This document shows positions 18,150 to 26,081 of a stretch of DNA of 64,000 nucleotides, in pieces (within the stretch, counting starts at the first letter, position 1; every line of letters begins with the position of its first letter). The notes beneath the pieces were generated by a model. The model was given only the letters and a program-made list of their open reading frames with translations. It made no database searches and was not told the origin of the DNA. Position numbers and translations under genes: made by a program. Source of the stretch: Corallococcus soli (GTDB lineage Bacteria; Myxococcota; Myxococcia; Myxococcales; Myxococcaceae). The stretch covers positions 1,302,001 through 1,366,000 of the forward strand of contig NZ_JAAIYO010000001.1 of NCBI RefSeq assembly GCF_014930455.1. Direction: 5' to 3'.

Positions 18150-19732
18150 GGGGTTTCCTCGATGCAACGGCTCTCGATGCGGACCCGGTAGGACTTGAGC
18201 TCGTCGTTCCAGTATTCGTTGTCGAAGCGGAAGGCGACCTGCGCGGGGGACAGCATTTCCTCTTCCTCGGCGGCCACCACCTGGGCGCCCTTCTTCACGC
18301 GCTCGTACAGCTTCAGGCCCACCTCGTACTCCATCAGTCGCACCTGTTCGGCGGCGCGCAGGAGCGTGTCCGCCTCCTGGCGCACGGCCTCCGCGAGCCG
18401 CGCGTCGTACACGCGCACGGCCTCCGCGTGGGACAGGTCATACACCCGCGTCAGGTGCCCGAAGAGCCGGTCGCCGAAGCTGCCGGCGAAGCGGCCCAGG
18501 CGCTCCCCCTCCAGCTCCAGCAGGGACACGAACCGGGCGGCGCGCTTCGTGCCGCCGTGCGCGTTGGCGGCGCGGCGCAGGCGCGCATCCTGGCTCAGGT
18601 CGTCGCGGTTGCGCACGGACTCCAGCGAGTCCGCGTACCGGCGCGTCAGCTCCTTCGCGGCGCGCTTGGCGGGCAGGTAGTGGCACAGGTCGCGGAAGAT
18701 GAGCGCGCGCAGCAGGTACTTGTCCGGCAGGAACTCGTCGCGGAACGACGGCGCGTCCAGCGTGGTGAGGATGCCCAGCGAGGCGCGCAGGTCGCCCAGC
18801 TTGTAGCGGGTCCACGCCTCCTCCAGGTAGAGGCTCGCGCGGCCCGGATCCAGCTGGGGCAGCTTCACCTTGCCGTAGGCGTCCAGCGCGCCCGGCCAGT
18901 CCTTGCGCTCGTAGCGCAGGCGGGCCACCGCGAGGGCGGCCTCGTTGCGCGACTCGCGGGTGAGCTTCTCGTCCTCGGACAGGGTGAGGAAGTCCTTCAC
19001 CATCTCGTCCGGCGGGTCCTTCACCTGCTTGAGGCGGGTGACGAGCAGGGCGAACTTCGCGCGGCTCGCCTCCGCGCTGGTCTCCGGCAGCTTGGAGAAG
19101 TGCGTGCCCGCCCAGCGCTCGTTGCCTACGCGCAGGTCCACCAGGCCCTGCTGGTAGTGCGCGTACGCGCCCGTCTCCTCCGGCAGGAAGCCCAGGTCGA
19201 GCGCGCCGAAGACCTGCTCGTCGATCATCACCTCGTCGTGCGGCCGGTCCGTCAGGTCCTTGAGCGCGTCCAGCGCGCGGGGCAGCACGTTGGGGTTGGT
19301 GCGCTCCCGCGCGATGCGCGCCAGGTACGTGGCGCCCGCGTGGGTGAGCCCCAGGTCGATGAGGCTCTTGGCGAGGAAGTACTGGCCCCACGCGTAGTTG
19401 TCGTCCGTGCGGGGGGTGGCCTGGAGCCACGCGTACAGCGGGCCCGCGGCGTCGCGCGGCTTGCCGTCGAAGTACGCCTTGAGGGCTTTGTCGAAGGTCT
19501 CCGGCGGCACCTTCTGGGGCGGAGGCGGCGGGGCCTCCGCGACGGCGGCCTTCGCGGGGGCCGCGGGCGCGGCGGCGGTGCCCGCGTCCGGCGAGGAGGC
19601 CGTCCCCGCCGCGGCGGCGGGCGCGAGTGGCATGGGCGGCACGCCCGCGTCCGGGGCGGCGCGGGCGGCCGTTGGGAACACGAAGAGCGCGGCGCTGGTG
19701 AGCGCGGCGACGATGAGCGGGCGGGACGTCAT
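18146..19732 (-). CDS. gltE: TPR-type envelope protein, GltE/AglT-like
   Basis: 528 residues. Signal peptide MTSRPLIVAALTSAALFVFPTAARA without a clear lipobox, an Ala/Pro/Gly linker to ~residue 70, then helical repeats (AWGQYFLAKSLIDLGLTHAGATYLARIA; ALAVARLRYERKDWPGALDAY). Near the C-terminus a long helix (ARLAEAVRQEADTLLRAAEQV) precedes FRFDNEYWNDELKSYRV. Size and context match GltE (AglT) of the gliding machinery, although that protein is described as a lipoprotein. Both ends overlap neighbours as ATGA, arguing for tight stoichiometry with CglE and GltD. Confidence 0.65.
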   Translation of the reverse strand: MTSRPLIVAALTSAALFVFPTAARAAPDAGVPPMPLAPAAAAGTASSPDAGTAAAPAAPAKAAVAEAPPPPPQKVPPETFDKALKAYFDGKPRDAAGPLYAWLQATPRTDDNYAWGQYFLAKSLIDLGLTHAGATYLARIARERTNPNVLPRALDALKDLTDRPHDEVMIDEQVFGALDLGFLPEETGAYAHYQQGLVDLRVGNERWAGTHFSKLPETSAEASRAKFALLVTRLKQVKDPPDEMVKDFLTLSEDEKLTRESRNEAALAVARLRYERKDWPGALDAYGKVKLPQLDPGRASLYLEEAWTRYKLGDLRASLGILTTLDAPSFRDEFLPDKYLLRALIFRDLCHYLPAKRAAKELTRRYADSLESVRNRDDLSQDARLRRAANAHGGTKRAARFVSLLELEGERLGRFAGSFGDRLFGHLTRVYDLSHAEAVRVYDARLAEAVRQEADTLLRAAEQVRLMEYEVGLKLYERVKKGAQVVAAEEEEMLSPAQVAFRFDNEYWNDELKSYRVRIESRCIEETP

Positions 19733-20364
19733 TCCGTGGCGCCGAAGTTGAAGGCCGTGCCCAGCTGCACGGTGGGCACGTTGATGATGCGCGACGCGCC
19801 CGCGAAGACGGTGTTGTTCGTCACGTCCAGGCGGAAGGACACGTTGCGGCTGGAGAACACGCGCACGCCCAGGCCCAGGTTGATGGCCGGACGGAAGCCG
19901 TCGCTGCGCTCCACCTTCACCACCGTGCCGCCGCCCAGGAGGAAGACCTCGAAGTGGATGACGTTGGTGTTGAGGAAGGACGTCTTGCCGTACAGCGGGC
20001 TCCACATGAGGTCGGAGCCCACCATCCACTGCACCTGGTCCTCGAAGGCGGTGTTGGTGGGGGACACGTCGAAGTCGCGCTCCAGCTGGGTGCGCAGGCT
20101 GGTCTGCAGGTTGTAGCTGTACGTGCCGCGGCCCACCTGCCACGCGAAGCTGTCGCTGAAGTGGTACGTGTAGCCGACGGTGCCGATGAGCCCCTTGTAG
20201 TAGGCGTCCGCGGGCAGCACGCCCACGCCGAGCGTCAGCTCGTGGTGCATGCGGTAGAGCCGGTCCTGCACCGCGGAGACGGTGCCGGGGTTCTCGAGTT
20301 CCTCGGCCTGGGCGCGCGCGAGGCCGGGCACCAGGCACAGGAGGGTGAGCAGGATGAATCGCAC
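19729..20364 (-). CDS. cglE: Outer-membrane beta-barrel protein, CglE/GltH-like
   Basis: 211 residues from GTG 20364. Signal peptide (VRFILLTLLCLVPGLARA), then a short helix (AVQDRLYRMHHELTLGVGVLPADAYYKG) and alternating amphipathic strands ending VPTVQLGTAFNFGATE, i.e. a small 8-strand-type barrel. This pattern is the myxobacterial outer-membrane barrel family to which CglE (GltH) belongs; CglE is a contact-stimulatable gliding protein in M. xanthus. It sits between gltG-like and gltE-like genes, as expected for an outer-membrane partner of the TonB-like GltG. Confidence 0.7.
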   Translation of the reverse strand: MRFILLTLLCLVPGLARAQAEELENPGTVSAVQDRLYRMHHELTLGVGVLPADAYYKGLIGTVGYTYHFSDSFAWQVGRGTYSYNLQTSLRTQLERDFDVSPTNTAFEDQVQWMVGSDLMWSPLYGKTSFLNTNVIHFEVFLLGGGTVVKVERSDGFRPAINLGLGVRVFSSRNVSFRLDVTNNTVFAGASRIINVPTVQLGTAFNFGATE

Positions 20365-20423
20365 GGGGGATGTTTCCTGTCGGGGGGGACGGGGCTGGCG
20401 CGGGTGGGGGAGCAACCCCCGCG

Positions 20424-22940
20424 TCAGTAGCCGACCGAGTTGAAGAGGAACGGATACGTGATGATGACGAGGCCGCCCTTGGGGGTGGGGAACTGCCAGC
20501 CCTTCAGGCTGCTGAGGATGCACGCTTCGACGGAGGCGTTGCGCAGGGTGGACGACTTGGTCTTCGCGGAGGCGACGCGGCCGTTGAGCCCGATGCTCCA
20601 CTCCAGCACGACCTTGCCGGCGAGGCCCGGGTCCTTGAGCAGCGCGCGTTCATAGCAGCCGTGCACCTCGTTGAGGTGGCTGTTGATGACCTTGGCCACG
20701 GCCTCGCGGTCCACGGTGCCCTGGGCGGAGGAGATGCTGCGCGCGGTGGCGCGCGTGACGGTGCCGCCCACCGCGCCCTTGCCCACGCGGCCCGCGCCCA
20801 GCGCGCCAATGCCGCCGCCGCCCTTGCCGCGCAGCAGCTCCGCGCCCAGCGTGGCGCCGCCGCCCTTGCCGCCGCCGCCCAGGCCGAAGGTGCCCAGGCC
20901 CGCGTTGGCGATGGGCGCCTTGCCGATGAGCCCGGAGAGCTTGTAGTTGGTCTGCTTGACGTTCTTGTTGCCCGGGCCGCTGCCCAGCTTGTCCACGGCG
21001 GCCAGCAGGTCGTTGGCGGCGGGGCCGGCGGCGGACAGCTTCGCCAGCGCCTTGAGGGCCTTGCTCTCCGGCGCGGCGGCCACGGCCTTGGGCTGCGGGG
21101 CCTGCTTCACGGGCTTGGGCGGGGCCTTCTCCGCGACGACGGGCTTCTCCTTGACGGGCTCCTTCTTCTTGAGCGCCTCCAGCTTCTTCTTGGCCTCTTC
21201 CTTCTTCTTGGGCTCGGGCGCGATGAGGCGCAGCGCCACGGGGGGCAGGTTCTTCTGGGTGAAGTCCGCGGTCGCGGGGCCCGGCGGCCGCATGGCGATG
21301 AAGTAGCCCAGGCCGCCGCCGAAGAGGGCGATGAAGAAGAGCGTCAACCAGGGCAGGCCCTTGAGCGGGTTGACGAAGACGCGCTCAGGGACGGGCGCCG
21401 CGTAGGCGACGAGCGACATCTTGCCCTGCGTGAGGCGGGCCGCCGCGCCGTCGCGCAGCGTGACGAAGCGGCGGCTGCCGTCGGACTCGAGCGCCGCGGA
21501 GGTGACGGGGGCGAAGCGGCCGTCCGCGCCGCCCTTCTCCACGTCGGTGCCGGGGGGCACGAAGAGGCGGTAGTTGCCGTTGACGGATTCGGCGAGCGAG
21601 AACGCGTCACCCTCGGGGAGGGTGAAGCCCCAGAGCGGCATGGGGGCCTGCTCGTCGAGGGCGGCCTTGACGGGCTTCTTCGCGTCCGGGGCGAAGCGGC
21701 GCGCGTCGCGGCGCACGGCGCCCCAGTACAGCTCCAGGTAGAGCTGGGAGGCGCCCTTGCCCGGGCCGATCCTCGGCGCGTGCGTGGGGCGCGTGGCCGC
21801 GGCCTTGTCGTGCAGCAGCGGGCCGGAGGGGCTGGGGGCGTCCAGGTCCACGTCCGCCAGCAGGTCGTCCGCGACGAGGAGGCTGGGCATGGCCTCGGAA
21901 GGAGGCCGGCGGCGTGTGGAAGGGACCGTGCCCGCGGGAACCCCCGGCGCAGCGGAGCGCTGCGCGGGCGCGGGCAGCGCGACCGCAGCCTGGGCGTGCT
22001 GCGCCTGCGCATGTCCCGCCCGCGCGTGGGGCGCATGCGCTGCCTGCTGCTGCGCGTGCGGAGCCTGAGGATGCGCGGCCTGCGCGTGAGCGGCGTGCTG
22101 TGCCTGCGCGGCGTGCTGTGCCTGCGCGGCATGATGCGCCTGGGCAGCCTGAACGGCGTGCTGCGCCTGCGCGGCCTGTTGGGCGTACGCGGCCTGCTGG
22201 GCCTGTTGCGCCTGCTGCTGCGCATACGCGGCCTGCTGCGCCTGCTGCTGCGCATGCGCGGCCTGCTGCGCCTGGGCCGCCTGCTGCTGCGCGTAGGCGG
22301 CCTGCTGCGCCTGCTGCTGCGCATACGCGGCCTGCTGTGCCTGGGCTGCCTGCTGCTGCACGTAGGCGGCCTGCTGTGCCTGCTGCTGCGCGTAGGCGGC
22401 CTGTTGGGCCTGGGCTGCCTGCTGCTGCGCGTAGGCGGCCTGCTGCGCCTGTTGCTGCGCGTACAATGCCTGCTGGGCCGGGGTCCCGTGCTGTAGCGCG
22501 ACGGTCTGCTGCGCTCCGTTCGTGCCATGCGGCGGCATGGCGTGCGGCGGCGCCGCGGGCGGTGCTCCGGGGTTGCCGAAGAGGGCGGCGACTTCGGGAG
22601 GCGGCTGCGGCTTGGACTCGGCGGGGCGCTGGTTCAGGATCCGCGTCTTCAGGACGAACGGGCCGCACAGGACCTCGTCCACGGAGCGGATCTCACACGC
22701 GGTGACCTGGTGCCCGTTGACGAAGACGCCGCTGGTGCCGCCGCCTGCGTCCTGGATCGCGGTGCGACCGTTCTGGAAGTACAGCAGCGCGTGGCGCGGG
22801 GACACGGAGGCATCGTCCAACCGCAGGTCCGACGACGCGTCGGATCCGAGCGCGTAGGTACCAGGGACGAACACCTCCGTCCCCACCAGGAGGCCGTCGC
22901 GGAGGATGACGACTTGCAGGACGCTGGGCTGGCCGCTCAA
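20424..22940 (-). CDS. gltG: FHA-TM-TonB_C protein, GltG (PglI)-like
   Basis: 838 residues from TTG 22940 (GGGAG eight bases upstream). Domains: FHA (~5-98, GSDASSDLRLDDASVSPRHA and phosphopeptide-binding Ser-x-x-His), a Gln/Ala-rich linker (~145-335), a soluble segment, one membrane span (~530-548, LTLFFIALFGGGLGYFIAM), a Lys/Pro-rich periplasmic stretch and an AgmX/PglI-type TonB_C domain (~744-838, VINSHLNEVHGCYERALL and SLKGWQF). In M. xanthus GltG spans the inner membrane, with cytoplasmic FHA and a periplasmic end that couples to outer-membrane parts. NfsG has the same layout, so function (gliding versus spore coat) is not certain. Confidence 0.75.
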   Translation of the reverse strand: MSGQPSVLQVVILRDGLLVGTEVFVPGTYALGSDASSDLRLDDASVSPRHALLYFQNGRTAIQDAGGGTSGVFVNGHQVTACEIRSVDEVLCGPFVLKTRILNQRPAESKPQPPPEVAALFGNPGAPPAAPPHAMPPHGTNGAQQTVALQHGTPAQQALYAQQQAQQAAYAQQQAAQAQQAAYAQQQAQQAAYVQQQAAQAQQAAYAQQQAQQAAYAQQQAAQAQQAAHAQQQAQQAAYAQQQAQQAQQAAYAQQAAQAQHAVQAAQAHHAAQAQHAAQAQHAAHAQAAHPQAPHAQQQAAHAPHARAGHAQAQHAQAAVALPAPAQRSAAPGVPAGTVPSTRRRPPSEAMPSLLVADDLLADVDLDAPSPSGPLLHDKAAATRPTHAPRIGPGKGASQLYLELYWGAVRRDARRFAPDAKKPVKAALDEQAPMPLWGFTLPEGDAFSLAESVNGNYRLFVPPGTDVEKGGADGRFAPVTSAALESDGSRRFVTLRDGAAARLTQGKMSLVAYAAPVPERVFVNPLKGLPWLTLFFIALFGGGLGYFIAMRPPGPATADFTQKNLPPVALRLIAPEPKKKEEAKKKLEALKKKEPVKEKPVVAEKAPPKPVKQAPQPKAVAAAPESKALKALAKLSAAGPAANDLLAAVDKLGSGPGNKNVKQTNYKLSGLIGKAPIANAGLGTFGLGGGGKGGGATLGAELLRGKGGGGIGALGAGRVGKGAVGGTVTRATARSISSAQGTVDREAVAKVINSHLNEVHGCYERALLKDPGLAGKVVLEWSIGLNGRVASAKTKSSTLRNASVEACILSSLKGWQFPTPKGGLVIITYPFLFNSVGY
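22137..22470. repeat. Gln/Ala-codon repeat tract inside gltG-like gene
   Basis: Imperfect direct repeats of about 30-60 bases built on the codons for YAQQQAQQAA and AAQAQQAA, read on the minus strand. They encode the linker between FHA and membrane span. Such tracts can change length by slippage. Confidence 0.8.
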
Positions 22941-22979
22941 CGGTGACGCTCCCTTCGAAGGGTGATGGGCGGTACAGCC

Positions 22980-23396
22980 CTACTGGTCGTAGACGGTGGC
23001 GAGCGTCTCGGAGCGGAAGCTGTCGCGCTCACGGAGCATCGACCGCACCTTCAGCTCCTTGCGGTCATACAGGTACACCGCGCCGGACTTGTTCGTCTGG
23101 CCCTGGATGAGCCGATCATCGAAGTCGATGCGCGACGGTCCCCGCTGCGGAGGCGCGGAGGACGCGGTCGCCGCGGCGTCGCCCGTCACCGGATCCGTGA
23201 CGGTGCCCGGACTCGACTTCGTCTCGATGCGCGGAGGCGCCTTGTTCGCGCCCTTCTTGGCCTTGGCGGCCTTGGCGGCCTTGGCCTTGGTGGCGGCACG
23301 TCCACGCCCCTGGGCCCAGGCATCGTTCGCGGTGGAGAGGGGACCGAAGCCGAGCACGCTGGCGACGGCACAGAAGAAAAGGAAACGTCGCATCAT
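22980..23396 (-). CDS. cglF: Small secreted gliding protein, CglF/GltF-like
   Basis: 138 residues starting with two Met codons. Signal peptide MRRFLFFCAVASVLGFGPLS, a Lys/Ala-rich low-complexity stretch (ATKAKAAKAAKAKKGANK), then a compact conserved-looking end with SRIDFDDRLIQGQTNKSGAV and KELKVRSMLRERDSF. First gene of the operon, 39 bases before gltG-like. By size, position and the C-terminal block it fits CglF (GltF), a contact-stimulatable gliding protein; this match comes from memory of the family, not a search. No ribosome site is visible, consistent with a leaderless transcript. Confidence 0.62.
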   Translation of the reverse strand: MMRRFLFFCAVASVLGFGPLSTANDAWAQGRGRAATKAKAAKAAKAKKGANKAPPRIETKSSPGTVTDPVTGDAAATASSAPPQRGPSRIDFDDRLIQGQTNKSGAVYLYDRKELKVRSMLRERDSFRSETLATVYDQ

Positions 23397-23402
23397 CAAC
23401 AG

Positions 23403-23431
23403 GTTAAGCGATGCGAGCCCCAAGCTGTCAA
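23403..23431 (-). promoter_or_regulatory. Probable sigma70-type promoter of the cglF-gltG operon
   Basis: On the minus strand a perfect -35 (TTGACA, 23431-23426) is followed after 17 bases by CTTAAC (23408-23403). Transcription would start about 6-7 bases on, at or next to the A of the cglF ATG (23396). This implies a leaderless mRNA and agrees with the missing ribosome-binding site. Confidence 0.5.
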
Positions 23432-23523
23432 CGCACACTCCAGCGCCATGCGCTGACGGTGTCAGGCAGGTGTGGGGGGCAGTCCACCTCATGTGGGGCG
23501 GGATCTCCACGCCGGCCCTTCTT

Positions 23524-23543
23524 CTTTCCAGCATGCTGGAAAG
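23524..23543. promoter_or_regulatory. 20-bp perfect palindrome between cglF and the cytochrome gene
   Basis: Perfect inverted repeat, half-site CTTTCCAGCA with no spacer, in the divergent intergenic region. Part of it (CAGCATGC) recurs at 23578-23585. It lies ~93 bases upstream of the cglF -35 box. It is a candidate operator; it is not followed by a T-run and is not at the end of a gene. Confidence 0.45.
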
Positions 23544-23662
23544 GTCGCGTGGGATTCCCTCCATCGTTTTGCTCCCCCAGCATGCGAGCAGACGTGGTGC
23601 GAAGTCTTCACGGGGCCCGGGGCGGATGGAGGATGCTCGCGGGCCGGAGGTTCGCGCTCGTG

Positions 23663-25972
23663 ATGGGAGGCATTCGTTGGTGGGCAGTGACCGCGGGCGT
23701 GCTCGGGGTCCTGGGGCTCGCGGTCGTGGGGCTGCGGCAGCGCGAGGCCGTGCCGCCGCCACCGCCCGTCGCGGCGCCCGTGCCCGCCGAGCCGCGTCCC
23801 ATCCTGCGGGCCGTGGGCCCGAAGCTGACCAGCAACCAGACCTCGCAGCCGCTCTCCCTCTATGGCGAAGCGCTGGTGCCGGGCTTGAGGCTGGTGCTCG
23901 GCGCGCCCTTTTCGCGGGAGGTGCCGCTCACGGTGGTGGACGCGGGCCATGCGTACGCGAGGCTGCCAGCGGACCTCGCCCTGCCCATGGGCACGTTCCA
24001 GGCGGACGTGCAGCTGTCGCTGGCCGCGAGCACGGGGCCCCGGCCCACGGGCACCGCGCGGCTCACGGTCGTCAACGACGCGGCCTTCCCGGACCTGACG
24101 GCGCTCGCGCTCGCGCCGGATGGACGCACGCTCTTCGTCGCCTCGCCGCCCACGGACACGGTGTTCGCGCTGGACGTGGCGTCGGGCCAGGTGGAGGCGA
24201 TGGCGGTGGGGGATGGCCCGTCCGCGCTGGCGACGTGGAAGGACCGGGGAGGCCGTCCGTGGCTGGGCGTGGCGCACCAGTCGGACGCCGGGCTCTGGCT
24301 GTACGCGCTGGAGGGGCCGGAGCGGAAGCCCCGCGTCGTGCCCACGCCTCCGGGCGTGTGGGGGCTGGAGGTGGATGGCGCGCGCGGCATGGCCTACGTG
24401 GCGGAGCACGTGCGCGACACGGTGCGTGCCGTCGCGCTGGAGGACGGGCGCGAGCGCTGGAGCGCGCCGGTGGATCCGAACCCGCGCGCGCTGGCGCGGT
24501 GGAAGGGCTTCCTGGCGGTGGGCAGCCTCCAGACGGGGCAGGTGGTGCTGCTGCGGCAGGAGGACGGCCGGGAACTGGCGCCGCTGGTGCCGAAGCCGGG
24601 CGTGCCCATCGTCGGAGGGACCACGGAGGCGTACTCCGCGCAGGTGATGGGCGGCAAGGCGCCCCGCGCGCTGGTGGCGAGCGAGCGGCTGGGCCGCGTC
24701 TTCATGGCGAGCCTGGGCCCGAACGTGGGCCCCAACGCCCAGCGCATGGAGGTGAGCGCGAACAGCGGCGTCGCGGTGCTGGACCTGGACCGTCAGCAGG
24801 TGGTGCGGCACCGGGGCTTCGGCGCGGGCGTGACGGAGGGGCTCGCGCTGGATGACCGCTCCGGGCTGCTCTACGCGGCGGACGTGGGCCTGGGGCAGGT
24901 GCGGGTGCTGGACGCGAAGAAGCTGGTGGAGGGGGACGCGGCCGCGCGCGACGCGGTGGTCCAGACGCTGCCCATCCCCGCGCCCGACGACACGCCGCGG
25001 ATCCGTCCGAAGGAGGACCTGGGGACGAAGGGGCGGGCGGGGGACGAACTGCATTCAGGGCCGCGCTCGCTGGTGCTGGCGCCGGACGGACGCACGCTCT
25101 ACGTGCTCAACCGCTTCACGGGCACGGTGGCGGTGGTGGACGTGCGCGAGGCCCGCGCGGGCCGGGCCCGGGTGGTGCGGCAGTGGCCGGTGGTGGACGT
25201 GCGCTCGCGCGAGCAGCGCCGGCTGGGGCAGGTGCTCTACTTCTCGGACGTGGGGCGCACGGGGATGAGCTGTGACGCGTGCCACATCGAGGGACACACC
25301 GGCGGGGTGTTCTTCGAGAAGACGCGGCCCATGCGCATCTACCGCTCGACGACGGCGCTGGGCAGCCGGGACACGCCGCCCTACTTCACCCCGGCGAGCA
25401 CGCGCAGCCTCGCGGAGACGGCGGACACGGTGGGGGGGCGCAACCGCTACCACAACCCGGATCCGCTGCCCTCGGAGGTGGAGGCGCTGGCGCTCTTCAC
25501 GGCGCTGCTGCCCACGCCGCCGAATCCCTACCGCGACGCGGGCGGAGCGCCGCTGGAGACGGTGACGCTGCCGGATGGCAGGTCGGGGCATCCGGCGAAG
25601 GGGAGGGCGCTGTTCGACGGGAAGGCGCGCTGTCAGGCCTGCCACCCCGCGCCACTGTTCACCCTGGATCAGGACCCCTCGACGCGGGGCCAGTACCAGG
25701 ACGTCGGCACGCCCATCGCGCTGCCGCTGCGGCTGGAGCAGCAGCACCTGGTGCCGGGCGCGGCGCCACCGTCGCTGGTGGGCACCTGGGACGTCTGGCC
25801 GCTGCTGACGAGCGCCACGGCGGGCTACGCGGTGCGGGAGGACCGGCTGGTGGTGGACTCCCGCTTCCCGCTGCGCACGCTGCTGGAGACGCCGGGCCTG
25901 AAGCACGGAGAGGCACAGGTCCTCACCCCGGAAGAGCGCGACGACCTGCTCGCCTACCTGCTCACGCTGTGA
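23663..25972 (+). CDS. Beta-propeller / di-haem c-type cytochrome fusion protein
   Basis: 769 residues from ATG 23663 (GTG 23660 adjacent; GGAGG ~10 bases upstream). N-terminal signal anchor (WWAVTAGVLGVLGLAVVGL), then repeated YncE-like beta-propeller blades (FPDLTALALAPDGRTLFVAS, SLVLAPDGRTLYVLNRFTGT), then two haem-c sites, CDACH and CQACH, with the domain order of MauG/cytochrome-peroxidase-like proteins. Probably periplasmic or surface electron transfer or oxidation. Substrate unknown. A paralogue with the same design, but lipid-anchored, is at 51181-53214. Divergent from cglF. Confidence 0.82.
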   Translation: MGGIRWWAVTAGVLGVLGLAVVGLRQREAVPPPPPVAAPVPAEPRPILRAVGPKLTSNQTSQPLSLYGEALVPGLRLVLGAPFSREVPLTVVDAGHAYARLPADLALPMGTFQADVQLSLAASTGPRPTGTARLTVVNDAAFPDLTALALAPDGRTLFVASPPTDTVFALDVASGQVEAMAVGDGPSALATWKDRGGRPWLGVAHQSDAGLWLYALEGPERKPRVVPTPPGVWGLEVDGARGMAYVAEHVRDTVRAVALEDGRERWSAPVDPNPRALARWKGFLAVGSLQTGQVVLLRQEDGRELAPLVPKPGVPIVGGTTEAYSAQVMGGKAPRALVASERLGRVFMASLGPNVGPNAQRMEVSANSGVAVLDLDRQQVVRHRGFGAGVTEGLALDDRSGLLYAADVGLGQVRVLDAKKLVEGDAAARDAVVQTLPIPAPDDTPRIRPKEDLGTKGRAGDELHSGPRSLVLAPDGRTLYVLNRFTGTVAVVDVREARAGRARVVRQWPVVDVRSREQRRLGQVLYFSDVGRTGMSCDACHIEGHTGGVFFEKTRPMRIYRSTTALGSRDTPPYFTPASTRSLAETADTVGGRNRYHNPDPLPSEVEALALFTALLPTPPNPYRDAGGAPLETVTLPDGRSGHPAKGRALFDGKARCQACHPAPLFTLDQDPSTRGQYQDVGTPIALPLRLEQQHLVPGAAPPSLVGTWDVWPLLTSATAGYAVREDRLVVDSRFPLRTLLETPGLKHGEAQVLTPEERDDLLAYLLTL

Positions 25973-26037
25973 AGGCGTTCCAGAAGCGGAACTCCACCGG
26001 AGGCTTCAGTGCGAGTGACGCGTTCAGCGTTCCCGGA

Positions 26038-26068
26038 CGTGGGCTCGACCTGCGTCATCAAGCCCACG
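26038..26068. terminator. Hairpin between convergent genes
   Basis: Stem CGTGGGCT/AGCCCACG (8 bp) with a 15-base loop, lying just before the 3' end of the minus-strand HTTM gene and after the cytochrome gene. Could end both transcripts. No T-run. Confidence 0.38.
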
Positions 26069-26081
26069 CGGTAGCCGCGAG

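Noticed and set aside
15102-18191. Very long open frame on the plus strand, opposite the gltD-like gene
   Set aside because: Arg/Val/Leu/Gln/His-rich translation typical of antisense to high-G+C genes; no start site, domain or signal, while the minus strand has clear TPRs.
22137-22470. Closely spaced direct repeats that might suggest a CRISPR array
   Set aside because: Repeats are imperfect, have no unique spacers of constant length and encode the Gln/Ala linker of the FHA/TonB protein in frame.
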